From Parashewanella curva (GTDB taxonomy: Bacteria; Pseudomonadota; Gammaproteobacteria; Enterobacterales; Shewanellaceae): 64,000 nucleotides of DNA. The position numbers were made by a program, and so were the translations under genes. The notes below the pieces were generated by a model. The model did not search any database. It was not told where the DNA came from and worked only from the letters and a program-made list of their open reading frames with translations. Of the stretch, positions 9,297-18,928 are shown one piece after another (the stretch's first letter is position 1; every line of letters begins with the position of its first letter). The stretch is from assembly GCF_003675895.1 (NCBI RefSeq), contig NZ_ML014753.1, positions 172,463 through 236,462 of the forward strand, given 5' to 3'.

Positions 9297-9331
9297 TATA
9301 TTTTCGTAACCATTTAAAATTATGAATAAAA

Positions 9332-10147
9332 TTAACCGCTGAATGAACTAATTACAAGTTCAATACCAACAAAAAATAAAAACACGGCAAACACCTTTTT
9401 CAGAGTTGGCGTAGGCCATGTCATGGCCGCTTTTACGCCCAGAGGTGCCACTAAGGTTGAAGTTAACGCAATACCAATTAACGCAGGGGTGTAAATATAA
9501 CCCATTGTGCCCGATGGTAAATCAGGTACATTCCATCCGGCGATGATGTAACCAATACTTCCCGCTAACGCTACACAAAAACCTGCCATGCTAGATAAAC
9601 CAACCGCTCGCTGCATTTTCTGACCAAAATAACAAAGCAAGGGTACAATGATGACTCCGCCACCAATGCCTAATAAGCCACACAGAATAGCTATCACTAC
9701 CATTAGAACAAATAAAACAGGTACACTTGGTAAACTGCGAACATTCGCTTCTGCTTTGATTGGTTTAGCCATATTGATAGCCATCAAAATAACAAAAACC
9801 GCGAAAAACTGTTTCATGGCTTCTGCGGGGATATAAGAAGCTACACTTCCAGACAACATGGCACCTATAAATATCCCCGGCACCAATACCTTAGCGACAT
9901 TCCAGTCAAGGTTTTGTCTTCGATGATGAGCAGCAACGGACGAGAATGTCGTAAGAACCATGTTCGCCAGAGACGTGGCGATGGCAATCAATGGAACATA
10001 ATCGGCATTTACGCCCAACTTAGGCAATAAATAGAATAGAGCAGGAACAACAATCAGTCCTCCGCCAATGCCTAATAATCCTGCCATAAAGCCAACTACA
10101 GAGCCTAAAGCCATAAATATAACAATGGCTAACCATAAAGAATCCAA
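9332..10147 (-). CDS. TauE/SafE-family membrane transporter
   Basis: 271-aa membrane protein with about eight helices. The two family repeats are visible as [20 protein letters not shown] near residue 23 and [19 protein letters not shown] near 158. Members export sulfite, organosulfur or other anions; the substrate is unknown here. The start is TTG, supported by TGAGG five bases upstream and by completing the first helix; the next ATG would cut that helix. The homologue sits between ptsP and lgt in Shewanella. Here two accessory plus-strand ORFs have come between it and ptsP. Confidence 0.85.
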   Translation of the reverse strand: MDSLWLAIVIFMALGSVVGFMAGLLGIGGGLIVVPALFYLLPKLGVNADYVPLIAIATSLANMVLTTFSSVAAHHRRQNLDWNVAKVLVPGIFIGAMLSGSVASYIPAEAMKQFFAVFVILMAINMAKPIKAEANVRSLPSVPVLFVLMVVIAILCGLLGIGGGVIIVPLLCYFGQKMQRAVGLSSMAGFCVALAGSIGYIIAGWNVPDLPSGTMGYIYTPALIGIALTSTLVAPLGVKAAMTWPTPTLKKVFAVFLFFVGIELVISSFSG

Positions 10148-10319
10148 TTAAACCTCACCGACCAAAATGTAACGCCGCAATAATAACAGGCTATCTCTCA
10201 AAGCAATAATATTTAGATTCATAAACTGAAAGTTCGCTTAATAGCATCGTTATATTTTTTGACAATAAAGGTCAAATGAGTACAGATGTATCAATGGCTA
10301 AACTACTTTTGAGTTATCT

Positions 10320-10790
10320 ATGGCTTCATCATCAGTGTCTAATGATTCTACTCCACACGGGAGAACATCATCTGCCGAAAAAAGCTCTAAACAGAGTACT
10401 AAAAAATTTCGTACCGAAAAAAAAGCAACTGAAGTAACGGCTAAACCTCCAAGTGAAAATCAAATGCGTTTTCATAGCACTCTTACTTCCAAGCCCAAAG
10501 AAAAGAGTAATTTTGACCACAATTATTCAAAATGGGATAAGTTGGAGGTATCGTCAGATGAAAGCTCTGACGTTGAATCAAGCGATGAAGAGCATGAAAC
10601 TACACAAATAGGTGCATTAAATCTCGATAAAAGGAAAGTGTATACATATACAACAAACACAAGAAGGATATTTGCTTTCGCACCACTGAATTCTAATACC
10701 CCAGAACAAGATGCCAAGGAAGGAGCTCAATTTTTTGCTCAAGAGTTTCTTGATGAAAAGCTGAAGCCTGAAAAAAATAGTAAGCAATAA
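10320..10790 (+). CDS. Ser/Glu-rich accessory protein, first of a tandem pair
   Basis: 156 aa, no known domain. The N-terminal half is Ser/Thr/Lys rich and probably disordered. NYSKWDKLE near residue 74 is followed by an acidic Ser/Asp/Glu run, then a short folded-looking C-terminal part (NTRRIFAFAPLNSNTPEQ). The next ORF (10898) shares FHS, YSKWD, the acidic run and NTxR plus a hydrophobic strand in the same order, so the two are paralogues. Start ATG-Ala, with GAG seven bases upstream. The pair interrupts the ptsP-TauE neighbourhood on the opposite strand, which suggests later insertion. Confidence 0.55.
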   Translation: MASSSVSNDSTPHGRTSSAEKSSKQSTKKFRTEKKATEVTAKPPSENQMRFHSTLTSKPKEKSNFDHNYSKWDKLEVSSDESSDVESSDEEHETTQIGALNLDKRKVYTYTTNTRRIFAFAPLNSNTPEQDAKEGAQFFAQEFLDEKLKPEKNSKQ

Positions 10791-10897
10791 CCCAAAACTT
10801 AATGCAAGCTGAACTAACAGTTTCATTTTATTGATAAAAAAATACAAAAAAAATATGCTCAAGATTAATCAGTACAACATACACAAATTGAGCAATT

Positions 10898-11380
10898 ATG
10901 GCCGCAACAGCACCTCTAGTAGCAGCACTCCAACTACCTCAGACGAATACAGGAGGCATTGGTGAGACAAATGTAGAACCTGCAAGAAAACTAGGTCAAC
11001 ATGAGGCTTCCCCTTCCTCATCCCCAAAAGCAGCTCAATTCCATAGTCAGCCTACAGTTGGTAAAAAAATAACAGCCCAAAAAGCAGAAGATTTAGCGAA
11101 AGAAGCGTCAACAAATCTATTGAGTAAAGATTATTCAAAATGGGACAGCATATCGCCTGAATCCGACTCTGAACCAGAATCGGATTCAGATATTGAGCCT
11201 GAAGTAAATGCCAAGCCAATTCCTACCGAATGGCAAGACGGTGATAAACAGGAAAAATCAGCTGAGAAAAATACACATAGATATTGCGTAATCGCTATAT
11301 ATAACGAGCCAAGCGACGAAGCAAGTAGAAATAGCTTAAGGCAAGTTGTACGCCTTATCACCGAACTCAAGAACACTTAA
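10898..11380 (+). CDS. Ser/Asp-rich accessory protein, second of a tandem pair
   Basis: 160 aa, paralogue of the ORF at 10320. Order of features: Ala/Pro-rich N-terminus, QFHSQPT near residue 48, DYSKWDSIS near 79, acidic repeats of Asp/Ser/Glu-Pro, then NTHRYCVIAIYNEPSDE and a C-terminal helix. No membrane or catalytic motif is seen. Start ATG with GAG five bases upstream. Its 3' end overlaps the convergent ptsP gene by 14 bases. Acidic low-complexity segments next to a small conserved tail are common in secreted or binding proteins, but function is unknown. Confidence 0.55.
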   Translation: MAATAPLVAALQLPQTNTGGIGETNVEPARKLGQHEASPSSSPKAAQFHSQPTVGKKITAQKAEDLAKEASTNLLSKDYSKWDSISPESDSEPESDSDIEPEVNAKPIPTEWQDGDKQEKSAEKNTHRYCVIAIYNEPSDEASRNSLRQVVRLITELKNT

Positions 11381-13595
11381 TACTTTTTTGGCTGAAGTAG
11401 TTGTGCACTAAGTCTCGAACTTCTTCACCGCTATCAAGAAGTAAGCAACTTCTTAGGAGGGGTTTAAGCTCAGATAAACTAACTCTTCTTAGTACATAGT
11501 TTATTTTAGGAATATTACCGTGATTCATACTGAGCTTATTGCAGCCCATGGCTAATAATAATACCGCTCCCATGGGTTCACTCGCTAGCTCACCACACAC
11601 GCTAACCTCGAGCTCATGCTGACGACAGTCAAGCATAATTCGTTGCAGTGCACGTAAAACTCCAGGGTGGTAACTGTCGTACAATTCACTAACATTGGGA
11701 TTGTTACGATCTACAGCCAGCAAGTATTGAGTTAAATCATTACTGCCTACAGAAACAAAATCCACCCTTTGCGCGACTTGATCTAGTTGATAAACCAAAC
11801 TGGGCACTTCTATCATCACCCCCACTTTTGGTTTAGGGATGACCTTACCCAACTCTGACTCTATTTCGGTGTGCGCTCGCTCTATGTATTGCAAGGCAAT
11901 ATCAATTTCACTGAGGTGGCTCACCATTGGCAGCAATATTTGCAGTTGCTGCTTACCATGATCCGCTTGCATCATGGCTCGCAATTGGATAAGTAACAAA
12001 TCAGGGTGATCTAGAGATAAACGTATGCCTCGCCAACCAAGAAAAGGGTTCACCTCTGAAATAGGAAAGTAGGGTAAAGCTTTATCACCACCAATATCCA
12101 AGGTTCTCATCACAACAGGACGATTTGGCATCGATTGCAAGACTTCTGAGTAAAGCTTAATTTGTTCAATCTCACTAGGAAAGTGTGACTGAAGCATGAA
12201 TGCAATTTCTGTTCGATATAAACCAATGCCATCTGCTTCATTGACCACTTCGCTTTTTATCCCACCTAGTAAGCCTGCATTGACATACAACTTGATCCGG
12301 CGACCATCTAGAGTCACAGTGGGCTCACTCATTTCTTTACGATAGCGTCTCTCTTGGGCTTGCTCTGCTCTCACCAATGCCTGATATTCTTTAACTACAG
12401 CGCGAGAGGGAGAAACAAGCAAGGTGCCTCTATGTGCATTTAGGATCAGCTTTTTATCTGTTAAATCCGCTAATAATAATTTATTAACACCGACGACAGC
12501 GGGGATCCCCAAGGCACGTGCCATTATACTGGCATGAGAGTTAACACCACCAAATTCAGTGATGATCCCAGCAAGTTTTTGCCTTGGGAACTCAGCCAAA
12601 ATTGTTGCATCGGCATCACGAGTAACAAGAATGACAGGCTTATCAAACTCCATTTTCAATCGATTAGGTTCAATTAGATGCCTTAGCACTTTTTGACCCA
12701 ATTCTCGAACGTCATTCGCTCGCTCTTTTAAATATGGGTCGTTCATTTCAGAAAATTGTTTAATAAACCTGAGTGAAACTCGACTTACAGCTGTCTCTGC
12801 TTTCCATCCGAGCTTAACCTCTTTTTCGTATTCTCCACCAAGACTACTGTTATCAAGTAATAACTGCAGCGCAGAGAAAATGGATACTACATCCTCTTGT
12901 TGTTCTTGTTCAAAACGCTGAGCAAGTTCATCCAGCATCGTTCGAGTCTTGGTTATGGCTAGATGCAAGCGATGATATTCAAGATCTGCATCTTCACTAA
13001 CGACATCTTGCTGTTCAATCGAAATTTGCCCACCTATAACTACTGCTGGCGCAATCGCAATACCGGGAGATGCAGCTAATCCTTGAAGAATGACTTGCGT
13101 ACGAGGCTTATTCACTTTCTCTTTTTGCTGTAAGCCCCCAATCGCTAACGATACCTGAGCTGCTAAGGTGACTAAAAAAGCTTCTTCACTTTCAGTAAAT
13201 TGTCGGGATTCATGCTGTTGGAGGGTTATGACCCCAAGTACTTGTTTACGATGAATAATAGGTACTGAAAGAAGAGCACAGTATTCTTCTTCCATCACTT
13301 CAGGATAAGCTTTAAAACTAGGATGACTATGTGCATCAGCTAAATTAAGTGGCTCTTCACGTTGAACAGTTAGGCCGATTAACCCTTCTGAAACGGGCAC
13401 TTTAACTTTACCAACCGCTGACTGTTGTAAACCATCAGTAGCAGATAAAACCAATTTTTGATTTTCCAGAATAAAAATCGAACAGCACTCTGTGAGCATG
13501 GCCTCTTTGGTTCCAGTCACTAAGATATTTAAGGCTTGTTCGTAATTTGCAGCCGCAGCCATTGATTGACTTATTTTTTTAAGCGTAGTTAACAA
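11367..13595 (-). CDS. ptsP: PEP-protein phosphotransferase of the nitrogen PTS (EI-Ntr)
   Basis: 742-aa cytoplasmic enzyme that takes phosphate from PEP and passes it to NPr, starting the PTS-Ntr relay linking nitrogen status and potassium homeostasis. An N-terminal GAF domain occupies roughly 1-160. The PEP-utilising domain has the phospho-His in FGGVNSHASIMARA (H354). The C-terminal PEP-binding barrel includes GIGLYRTEIAFM and VSVGSNDLTQYLLAVDR. Start is TTG with AGGAGG six bases upstream. rppH lies 44 bases upstream on the same strand, the usual order. Its 3' end meets an accessory ORF. Confidence 0.95.
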   Translation of the reverse strand: MLTTLKKISQSMAAAANYEQALNILVTGTKEAMLTECCSIFILENQKLVLSATDGLQQSAVGKVKVPVSEGLIGLTVQREEPLNLADAHSHPSFKAYPEVMEEEYCALLSVPIIHRKQVLGVITLQQHESRQFTESEEAFLVTLAAQVSLAIGGLQQKEKVNKPRTQVILQGLAASPGIAIAPAVVIGGQISIEQQDVVSEDADLEYHRLHLAITKTRTMLDELAQRFEQEQQEDVVSIFSALQLLLDNSSLGGEYEKEVKLGWKAETAVSRVSLRFIKQFSEMNDPYLKERANDVRELGQKVLRHLIEPNRLKMEFDKPVILVTRDADATILAEFPRQKLAGIITEFGGVNSHASIMARALGIPAVVGVNKLLLADLTDKKLILNAHRGTLLVSPSRAVVKEYQALVRAEQAQERRYRKEMSEPTVTLDGRRIKLYVNAGLLGGIKSEVVNEADGIGLYRTEIAFMLQSHFPSEIEQIKLYSEVLQSMPNRPVVMRTLDIGGDKALPYFPISEVNPFLGWRGIRLSLDHPDLLLIQLRAMMQADHGKQQLQILLPMVSHLSEIDIALQYIERAHTEIESELGKVIPKPKVGVMIEVPSLVYQLDQVAQRVDFVSVGSNDLTQYLLAVDRNNPNVSELYDSYHPGVLRALQRIMLDCRQHELEVSVCGELASEPMGAVLLLAMGCNKLSMNHGNIPKINYVLRRVSLSELKPLLRSCLLLDSGEEVRDLVHNYFSQKSIKCS

Positions 13596-13639
13596 TGGCG
13601 GCCTCCTTTAATTATTAAGCTTTGATCTGCAAATTAGCA

Positions 13640-14161
13640 CTAACGCTTTTTAAAGCGCTTTCTTCCTCCACTAAAATCCCTTTGCTGCATTGCTAATACT
13701 ATTGGCGAAAATTCTTTCATTACCTTACGGTACACGTCTCGCTTAAAGGAAACGACTTGCCTAACCGGATACCAATAACTGACCCAACGCCAGTGATCAA
13801 ACTCAGGGTGACCAGAAGCATTAAGGTTAATTGCTTTCTCTGGGCTTTTTAATTGCAATAAAAACCACTTCTGTTTTTGTCCGATACAAACAGGTTTACT
13901 ATCTTGTCGAATCAAGCGCTTTGGTAAACGATATCGTAACCAAGATCGACTTGAGGATAAGATTGTTACATGCTCAGGTTTAAGCCCTACTTCTTCATAC
14001 AATTCTCTATACATTGCTTGCTCAGGGGTTTCACCATCATCGACACCACCTTGTGGAAATTGCCATGAGTGTTGCCCAAACCTTCTAGCCCACATAACCT
14101 GACCGAATTTATTACAGATAATGATGCCTACATTTTCACGAAAGCCGTCACTATCAATCAC
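13640..14161 (-). CDS. rppH: RNA pyrophosphohydrolase
   Basis: 173-aa Nudix enzyme that removes pyrophosphate from 5'-triphosphate mRNA ends, which starts RNase E-dependent decay. The Nudix box [20 protein letters not shown] is complete, with the REx2EExG core. [14 protein letters not shown] and [16 protein letters not shown] match the family closely. The start is GTG, as in E. coli. Transcription runs into ptsP. Upstream is the AT-rich intergenic region with DnaA-box-like sites, shared with the divergent mutH gene. Confidence 0.95.
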   Translation of the reverse strand: MIDSDGFRENVGIIICNKFGQVMWARRFGQHSWQFPQGGVDDGETPEQAMYRELYEEVGLKPEHVTILSSSRSWLRYRLPKRLIRQDSKPVCIGQKQKWFLLQLKSPEKAINLNASGHPEFDHWRWVSYWYPVRQVVSFKRDVYRKVMKEFSPIVLAMQQRDFSGGRKRFKKR

Positions 14162-14272
14162 ATGGACTCCAAATGTTTTGCAAATTTATAAACTGATTGT
14201 TTCATAAAGTAAGGATTCCAGCAAATTTCGCTACTGTTATTAATATTGGATAACCGCCCCAAAAATTTTTAG

Positions 14273-14650
14273 TTATCAACATAATTTTTTAAAAATAATT
14301 TTTTTATCCACAAAAGTTGTGGATATCCCTGTTCGCAACTATTGAAAACTGTGATTAATTCTTCATATCTTTATATGGAGCTGAGCATGACAAAAATAAG
14401 GAACAACAGGCAAAACATTTAAAATCAACAGGTTAAAATAAAGCAAACGTATACCCAATATATAGCCCCCTCAACCGAACAAAAAATAACCACCAAAGGT
14501 TATTCACAAATAAATGCTCATAACCCAAATATTTTATACACATAAAAACCATAATCTCACTTTTTCAAGGTTAAATTATCACCAACTTTTCATTGACCAA
14601 TCTAATTTTATGATCTAAGGCCATGAGTTATCCCACTAATCTGTGGATAA
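14273..14650. promoter_or_regulatory. Cluster of DnaA-box-like 9-mers in rppH-mutH intergenic region
   Basis: The 670-bp gap 14162-14831 has no gene and is strongly AT rich. It contains perfect consensus TTATCCACA at 14304-14312 and, on the minus strand, at 14642-14650. One-mismatch sites are TGTGGATAT at 14318-14326 (inverted partner of the first), TTATTCACA at 14500-14508 and TTATCAACA at 14273-14281. Two perfect and three near-perfect sites in under 400 bp is more than expected by chance. It could bind DnaA, as a titration or regulatory locus. No known origin genes are adjacent. Confidence 0.5.
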
Positions 14651-14831
14651 CACTGTGCAAAATCCTAGGGTAATATTGGTGTAAATGGTATAACTTTGCT
14701 CATCACTATCAAGGGAAGCCTCAAACCCTTTTAAACACTCATTCTCAGAAGTATTTTTTAAAACTAATATTTACCATTGCCAGCCTGCTCAATTTTTAAC
14801 CAAGGACAGTTGTTTCTGCAATTGTTACACT

Positions 14832-15533
14832 ATGGGTATTCGTCATAGCTTACTGCCTTTATCAATGAAATCCACACCTCAATCACTGAATGAACTTCTA
14901 CAACGAGCCGAAGCCATGGCTGGACTCAATCTAGGAGAGCTAGCACGACTCAATCAAATCCCTGTACCGCAAGACTTAAAAAGAGATAAAGGTTGGGTAG
15001 GACAGCTCATTGAAATTGAGCTGGGTGCTGATGCTGGCTCTAAAGCCCAACAAGATTTCCTTCACCTTGGAGTGGAGCTGAAAACCATCCCAATTAATCG
15101 CTACGGAAAACCTCTTGAAACAACTTTTGTAACAACAACCCCATTAATTAATGTAAAAAGTCTAAATTTTTACGACAGCCTAGTCTTTCACAAGTTACAA
15201 CAAGTGTTATGGGTTCCAGTCGAAGGAGAGCGAGATATCCCTATTGCAGACCGAAGGGTAGGAACACCATTTTTATGGCAACCCGACCCCATGGAATTAA
15301 GTCTATTACGGCAAGACTGGGAAGAAATCATGGAAATGATTGCGATGGGAAAAGTTGAAAACATTACAGCAAGACATGGTGAAGTACTTCAACTCAGACC
15401 TAAGGCTGCAAATAGTAAAGCTTTAACAGAGAGCATAACTGAAAATGGCACAATAAAGCTGACTAACCCAAGAGGCTTTTATCTTAAAACCCAATTTACG
15501 TCACAAGTTCTTGCTAAAGTATTCGCTGGCTAG
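14832..15533 (+). CDS. mutH: DNA mismatch repair endonuclease
   Basis: 233-aa GATC-specific nicking enzyme that cuts the unmethylated strand when activated by MutL. The catalytic set D...ELK is seen in [17 protein letters not shown], and the conserved stretch [19 protein letters not shown] and [20 protein letters not shown] follows. The length matches the family. The start is uncertain: ATG at 14832 or the in-frame ATG at 14868 (MKSTPQ), neither with a good ribosome site. Its presence implies Dam-directed mismatch repair, as in most gammaproteobacteria. It is divergent from rppH. Confidence 0.95.
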   Translation: MGIRHSLLPLSMKSTPQSLNELLQRAEAMAGLNLGELARLNQIPVPQDLKRDKGWVGQLIEIELGADAGSKAQQDFLHLGVELKTIPINRYGKPLETTFVTTTPLINVKSLNFYDSLVFHKLQQVLWVPVEGERDIPIADRRVGTPFLWQPDPMELSLLRQDWEEIMEMIAMGKVENITARHGEVLQLRPKAANSKALTESITENGTIKLTNPRGFYLKTQFTSQVLAKVFAG

Positions 15534-15637
15534 ACAAATTCTTTTGATATCGTGACCAACATCACTCATTAAACTGGATCTGTTTCCCTTTTGTTGAATA
15601 GACTGCGCAGCCTATTCAACTGAGCGAAAATACCCCT

Positions 15638-16711
15638 GTGAGATTAGAGCAACAAATAAAGAAGCTGTCCTTTGCTGTTATTTCTTGGGTAATAGCTATG
15701 TCGGTGTTTATTTTTTTCCGGTACTCCCATAATTCGGGCTATCCAATCTGGGCAAATAGCATAATGGATCTCCAAATTCTCGCTCTATGTATAGGACTAA
15801 TTTTTGGTTGCCTGCACTGGCTATCAAACCTCATTGTTGATTACAGCTTTATCTACCGTCTTCCTTATATTGTCTCTTTATTCGTTAAAGGCATTATTTT
15901 GTTAGCTGCTGCAATCACTATTGGACGTTTCTTTCAATATCTCGAACTTTGGGGGATCAGTAATCACAACCTTACTTTCTGGGAAATGGACGCCGCCAAT
16001 ATCCTATACAGTGATTCATTCAAACTACTTTTGGTGTATTTGGTTTTTGTGCGGATAAGTTTGGCATTTATAGAACAAATGGGATTGTTAGTTGGGCCTA
16101 GGGAATTACTTAACATCGCTATAGGTAAGTACCACCGCCCGCTATATGAACAACGATTATTCATGTTTTTAGATATGTCGAATTCCACCACTAACGCCGA
16201 AAAACTTGGAGATTATCGCTTCAGCTGTTTGATTCAAGATTGCTTCAAACTTCTCAATGAACCAGTAAGCAATAACGGAGCAGAAATCTATCGTTATATG
16301 GGAGATGGAGTGTTTCTTCACTGGAAAGTCGAACGTGGAATTGAAGAAGAACGCTGCTTGCACTTATATTTTGAATACAATCAAATTTTGAAATGGCATG
16401 GTAGCCACTTCAACAAAAAATACGGATTTGTACCTGAATTTAAAGCAGCCGTTCATTGTGGGCAAGTTGTCACAGCTGTTGTTGGAGTACAAAAACGTGA
16501 GATCAGCTTTTTTAGCGATGTGTTAAACTCCCTATCAAGGTTGCAAGACAAGTGTGGAGCACTCAACCAAAAATTACTCATTTCGTCGGCCGTAGCGTTG
16601 AGACTCAACAAGCAACAAAAAGACTTTAACATTGAAGATCTTGGGCAGCATAAACTCAGAGGCAAGCAGCACTCTATGCAAATCTTTGGTGTTACAAAAA
16701 TACACCAGTAG
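15638..16711 (+). CDS. Membrane-bound class III adenylate/guanylate cyclase
   Basis: 357 aa. Four or five hydrophobic helices occupy residues 10-150, followed by a cyclase catalytic domain from about 172. The metal-binding Asp residues are D179 in FMFLDMSNST and D223 in RYMGDGVFLHW. The transition-state Asn/Arg region appears as DVLNSLSRLQ. The third motif, AVHCGQVVTAVVG, replaces the more common GIGIHTG. It should make cAMP or cGMP from membrane cues; which one is not clear. Start GTG at 15638 is uncertain. The stop abuts the convergent oxyR stop with no spacer. Confidence 0.82.
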   Translation: MRLEQQIKKLSFAVISWVIAMSVFIFFRYSHNSGYPIWANSIMDLQILALCIGLIFGCLHWLSNLIVDYSFIYRLPYIVSLFVKGIILLAAAITIGRFFQYLELWGISNHNLTFWEMDAANILYSDSFKLLLVYLVFVRISLAFIEQMGLLVGPRELLNIAIGKYHRPLYEQRLFMFLDMSNSTTNAEKLGDYRFSCLIQDCFKLLNEPVSNNGAEIYRYMGDGVFLHWKVERGIEEERCLHLYFEYNQILKWHGSHFNKKYGFVPEFKAAVHCGQVVTAVVGVQKREISFFSDVLNSLSRLQDKCGALNQKLLISSAVALRLNKQQKDFNIEDLGQHKLRGKQHSMQIFGVTKIHQ

Positions 16712-17611
16712 TTATTGTAATAACGATGATATCTCGTCACCAATTCCCCTAAATGTTGTCAAACGACTAGAAGTTTGGCGCCACACAATTCCAATATCAC
16801 GATAAGGCTCTTCCCCTGGAGGGTCTAGTACTTCAAGCTCCGTGCCTTTTAAGATACCAGAGTCAATCGCCATTTGAGGCAAAAACGTTGCCCCCAATTT
16901 ACAGCTCACCATCTGAACTAAAGTATGAAGGCTAGTCGCCGAAAAAGGGTGAACTTTACGAGTGTCCTGTAACTGACAAGCACTAATCGCATGACCTGTA
17001 ATGCAATGTTCTTGTTGAAGTAAAAAAATACTATTTTCAGGCAAACTATGGTAATCAACAGGCTCTTTTAAACCACTAACAAACTGCTTATGAACGATCA
17101 TTTTAAAGGGATCGATACCCACTTTCTTACTATGGAAACCATGAGTTTCTACAGGCAAAGCTAAAATCAGTAAATCTAACTTGCCTTCACCAAGCGCTAA
17201 TAATAACTGCTCAGTTGTATCTTCTTTAATTTGTAAGTTTAATTCAGGATATTTTTGCTGACATTGACTAAGTAAACGACCAAGCAAAAATGGGGCAATG
17301 GTAGGAATACAGCCCAGTCTCACATCACCAGTCATAGGCTTACCCTGCTGCTGAACCAAATCCACTAAGTCAGTAACATCGGTAAGAACTTGTTGAGCCC
17401 GAGCTACAACCTCTTCCCCTGTGGCTGTAAACATAAAAGATTTATTATCTCGTTCTATTAATTGCTGCCCCAATAACTCTTCTAAATTTTGAATTCCCGT
17501 TGATAATGTAGATTGACTAACAAAACAAGCCTTCGCAGCGCGGTTGAAATTTTGCTCACGATGTAAGTGGATGAGGTAATGCAAGTTTTTCAAACTTGGT
17601 AAATTTTTCAT
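16712..17611 (-). CDS. oxyR: LysR-type peroxide sensor OxyR
   Basis: 299 aa. Winged-helix DNA-binding domain at residues 5-65 (FNRAAKACFVSQSTLSTGIQ), then a substrate-binding-type regulatory domain. Redox cysteines C203 and C212 in EHCITGHAISAC keep the exact nine-residue spacing of E. coli OxyR C199/C208, which form the disulphide upon H2O2 exposure. It likely controls catalase, peroxiredoxin and iron-sequestration genes elsewhere. Located beside hptA, as in Shewanella. Start ATG. Confidence 0.92.
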   Translation of the reverse strand: MKNLPSLKNLHYLIHLHREQNFNRAAKACFVSQSTLSTGIQNLEELLGQQLIERDNKSFMFTATGEEVVARAQQVLTDVTDLVDLVQQQGKPMTGDVRLGCIPTIAPFLLGRLLSQCQQKYPELNLQIKEDTTEQLLLALGEGKLDLLILALPVETHGFHSKKVGIDPFKMIVHKQFVSGLKEPVDYHSLPENSIFLLQQEHCITGHAISACQLQDTRKVHPFSATSLHTLVQMVSCKLGATFLPQMAIDSGILKGTELEVLDPPGEEPYRDIGIVWRQTSSRLTTFRGIGDEISSLLQ

Positions 17612-17787
17612 AAAGATGATCTCGATTTGTTATTTACTTGCGTAAATATTGATACTCACCCCACTGAAATACTGGTTTCGCTTTTCAGAGTAGGACATAC
17701 TGGGTATGATGTACTAATTTGTTCAAGGAAAGCAATCAGTAGGGATTGTTTTTCACTTATTGTAGAAATAGCTAAAGAGGTAGCAGA

Positions 17788-18153
17788 ATGGCAGAAGCGA
17801 AATTAGACCCCATTTTGGATCTAAATACATTAGAGCAATATTGTAATGCCATTGGAGCTTCCACTTTATTAAAAAGTGTTGTGTTGTTCGAGCAATTACT
17901 GCCTGAGTATCTAGATAACCTAATTAAAGCTAATGAATCGAAAGATAAAGACACTTTATGCTCTGAGGCTCATAAATTCAAAGGAGCTGCTGGTTCTGTC
18001 GGCCTAAAACGTATCCAACAAACAGCACAAAAGCTTCAACATGGTGAAGAGCCTGATTGGGAAACAGATAAAGAAGTTTGGTTAAACTTGATCCTAGACC
18101 ATTCAGCGAATGATCTTAAAAAACTCAAAGATTATTTAGAGTCAAAAGCATAA
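17788..18153 (+). CDS. hptA: Histidine phosphotransfer protein HptA
   Basis: 121-aa single-domain HPt protein. The phospho-accepting His is H62 in [19 protein letters not shown], closely similar to the C-terminal HPt domain of E. coli ArcB. In Shewanella the Arc system is split: the sensor lacks an HPt domain and HptA carries phosphate to ArcA. The gene keeps the same place between oxyR and mtnN. AGAGG lies seven bases before ATG. It is a strong hint of Shewanellaceae ancestry and of split Arc-type redox control in this organism. Confidence 0.9.
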   Translation: MAEAKLDPILDLNTLEQYCNAIGASTLLKSVVLFEQLLPEYLDNLIKANESKDKDTLCSEAHKFKGAAGSVGLKRIQQTAQKLQHGEEPDWETDKEVWLNLILDHSANDLKKLKDYLESKA

Positions 18154-18163
18154 TTACAAAAGA

Positions 18164-18195
18164 GCGGCGACTCATTTCATACCCCATTTCGCCGC
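18164..18195 (+). terminator. Hairpin between hptA and mtnN
   Basis: Inverted repeat GCGGCGA/TCGCCGC with an 18-base loop, 10 bases after the hptA stop. The T-tract is poor (ATTTACC), so it may be an attenuator or weak terminator. Confidence 0.35.
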
Positions 18196-18220
18196 ATTTA
18201 CCCCCGAAGGCATAAAAGAT

Positions 18221-18913
18221 ATGAAAATTGGTGTAATCGGCGCAATGGAGCCGGAAGTTATTCACTTAATCGATTCTTTACAAAACTCTAAAAAGCGAAC
18301 CATCGCAAGCATTGAATTCGTCGCTGGTGAATATGGCGAACATCAGCTTATTATTACTCGTTCAGGTATTGGCAAAGTTACCGCGAGTATTGCAACAACC
18401 TTGTTAATACAAGAATTCAATCCTGACTATGTGATTAATACTGGTTCTGCTGGCGGTTTTGCTGATGAACTAACGATTGGCGACATCGTTATTTCAAATG
18501 AAGTTCGTCATCATGATGTCGATGTTACTGCTTTTGGATACGAGATAGGGCAAGTACCTCAACAGCCTGCAGCTTACTTGCCCCACCCTATTTTGGTTGA
18601 TGCAGCAAAAAAAGCCATAGATAAAATCGGTCAAGTGAAAACCATTGAAGGCTTAATCTGCTCTGGTGACAGTTTTATCAATGACCCTCAGCGCGCCAAG
18701 ATCATGCTATCTAACTTCCCGACAATGGCAGCCTGTGAAATGGAAGCTGCAGCCGTAGCTCAAGTTTGTTATCAGTATCAAAAACCATTTGTTGTGATCC
18801 GTTCTTTATCTGACAATGCTAATGATGATTCAGCTGTGGATTTTGATTCCTACATTGTCAAAGCTGGCCATCACTCTGCGCTTATGGTACTGGCACTGAC
18901 TAAGTTTTTATAA
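18221..18913 (+). CDS. mtnN: 5'-methylthioadenosine/S-adenosylhomocysteine nucleosidase
   Basis: 230-aa enzyme that hydrolyses MTA and SAH to adenine and the ribosyl product; it feeds methionine salvage and LuxS/AI-2 chemistry. The general acid/base Glu lies in GAMEPEV at the N-terminus. TGSAGG and the purine/ribose-binding [11 protein letters not shown] and catalytic Asp in RSLSDNAND are present. Length matches the family. It probably shares a transcript with the CobD-like gene 15 bases downstream. Confidence 0.95.
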   Translation: MKIGVIGAMEPEVIHLIDSLQNSKKRTIASIEFVAGEYGEHQLIITRSGIGKVTASIATTLLIQEFNPDYVINTGSAGGFADELTIGDIVISNEVRHHDVDVTAFGYEIGQVPQQPAAYLPHPILVDAAKKAIDKIGQVKTIEGLICSGDSFINDPQRAKIMLSNFPTMAACEMEAAAVAQVCYQYQKPFVVIRSLSDNANDDSAVDFDSYIVKAGHHSALMVLALTKFL

Positions 18914-18928
18914 ACAAAAATTGGAATT

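Noticed and set aside
14162-14831. Replication origin (oriC or plasmid-type)
   Set aside because: No dnaA, mnmG, parAB or rep gene is near; the DnaA-like boxes alone are not enough.
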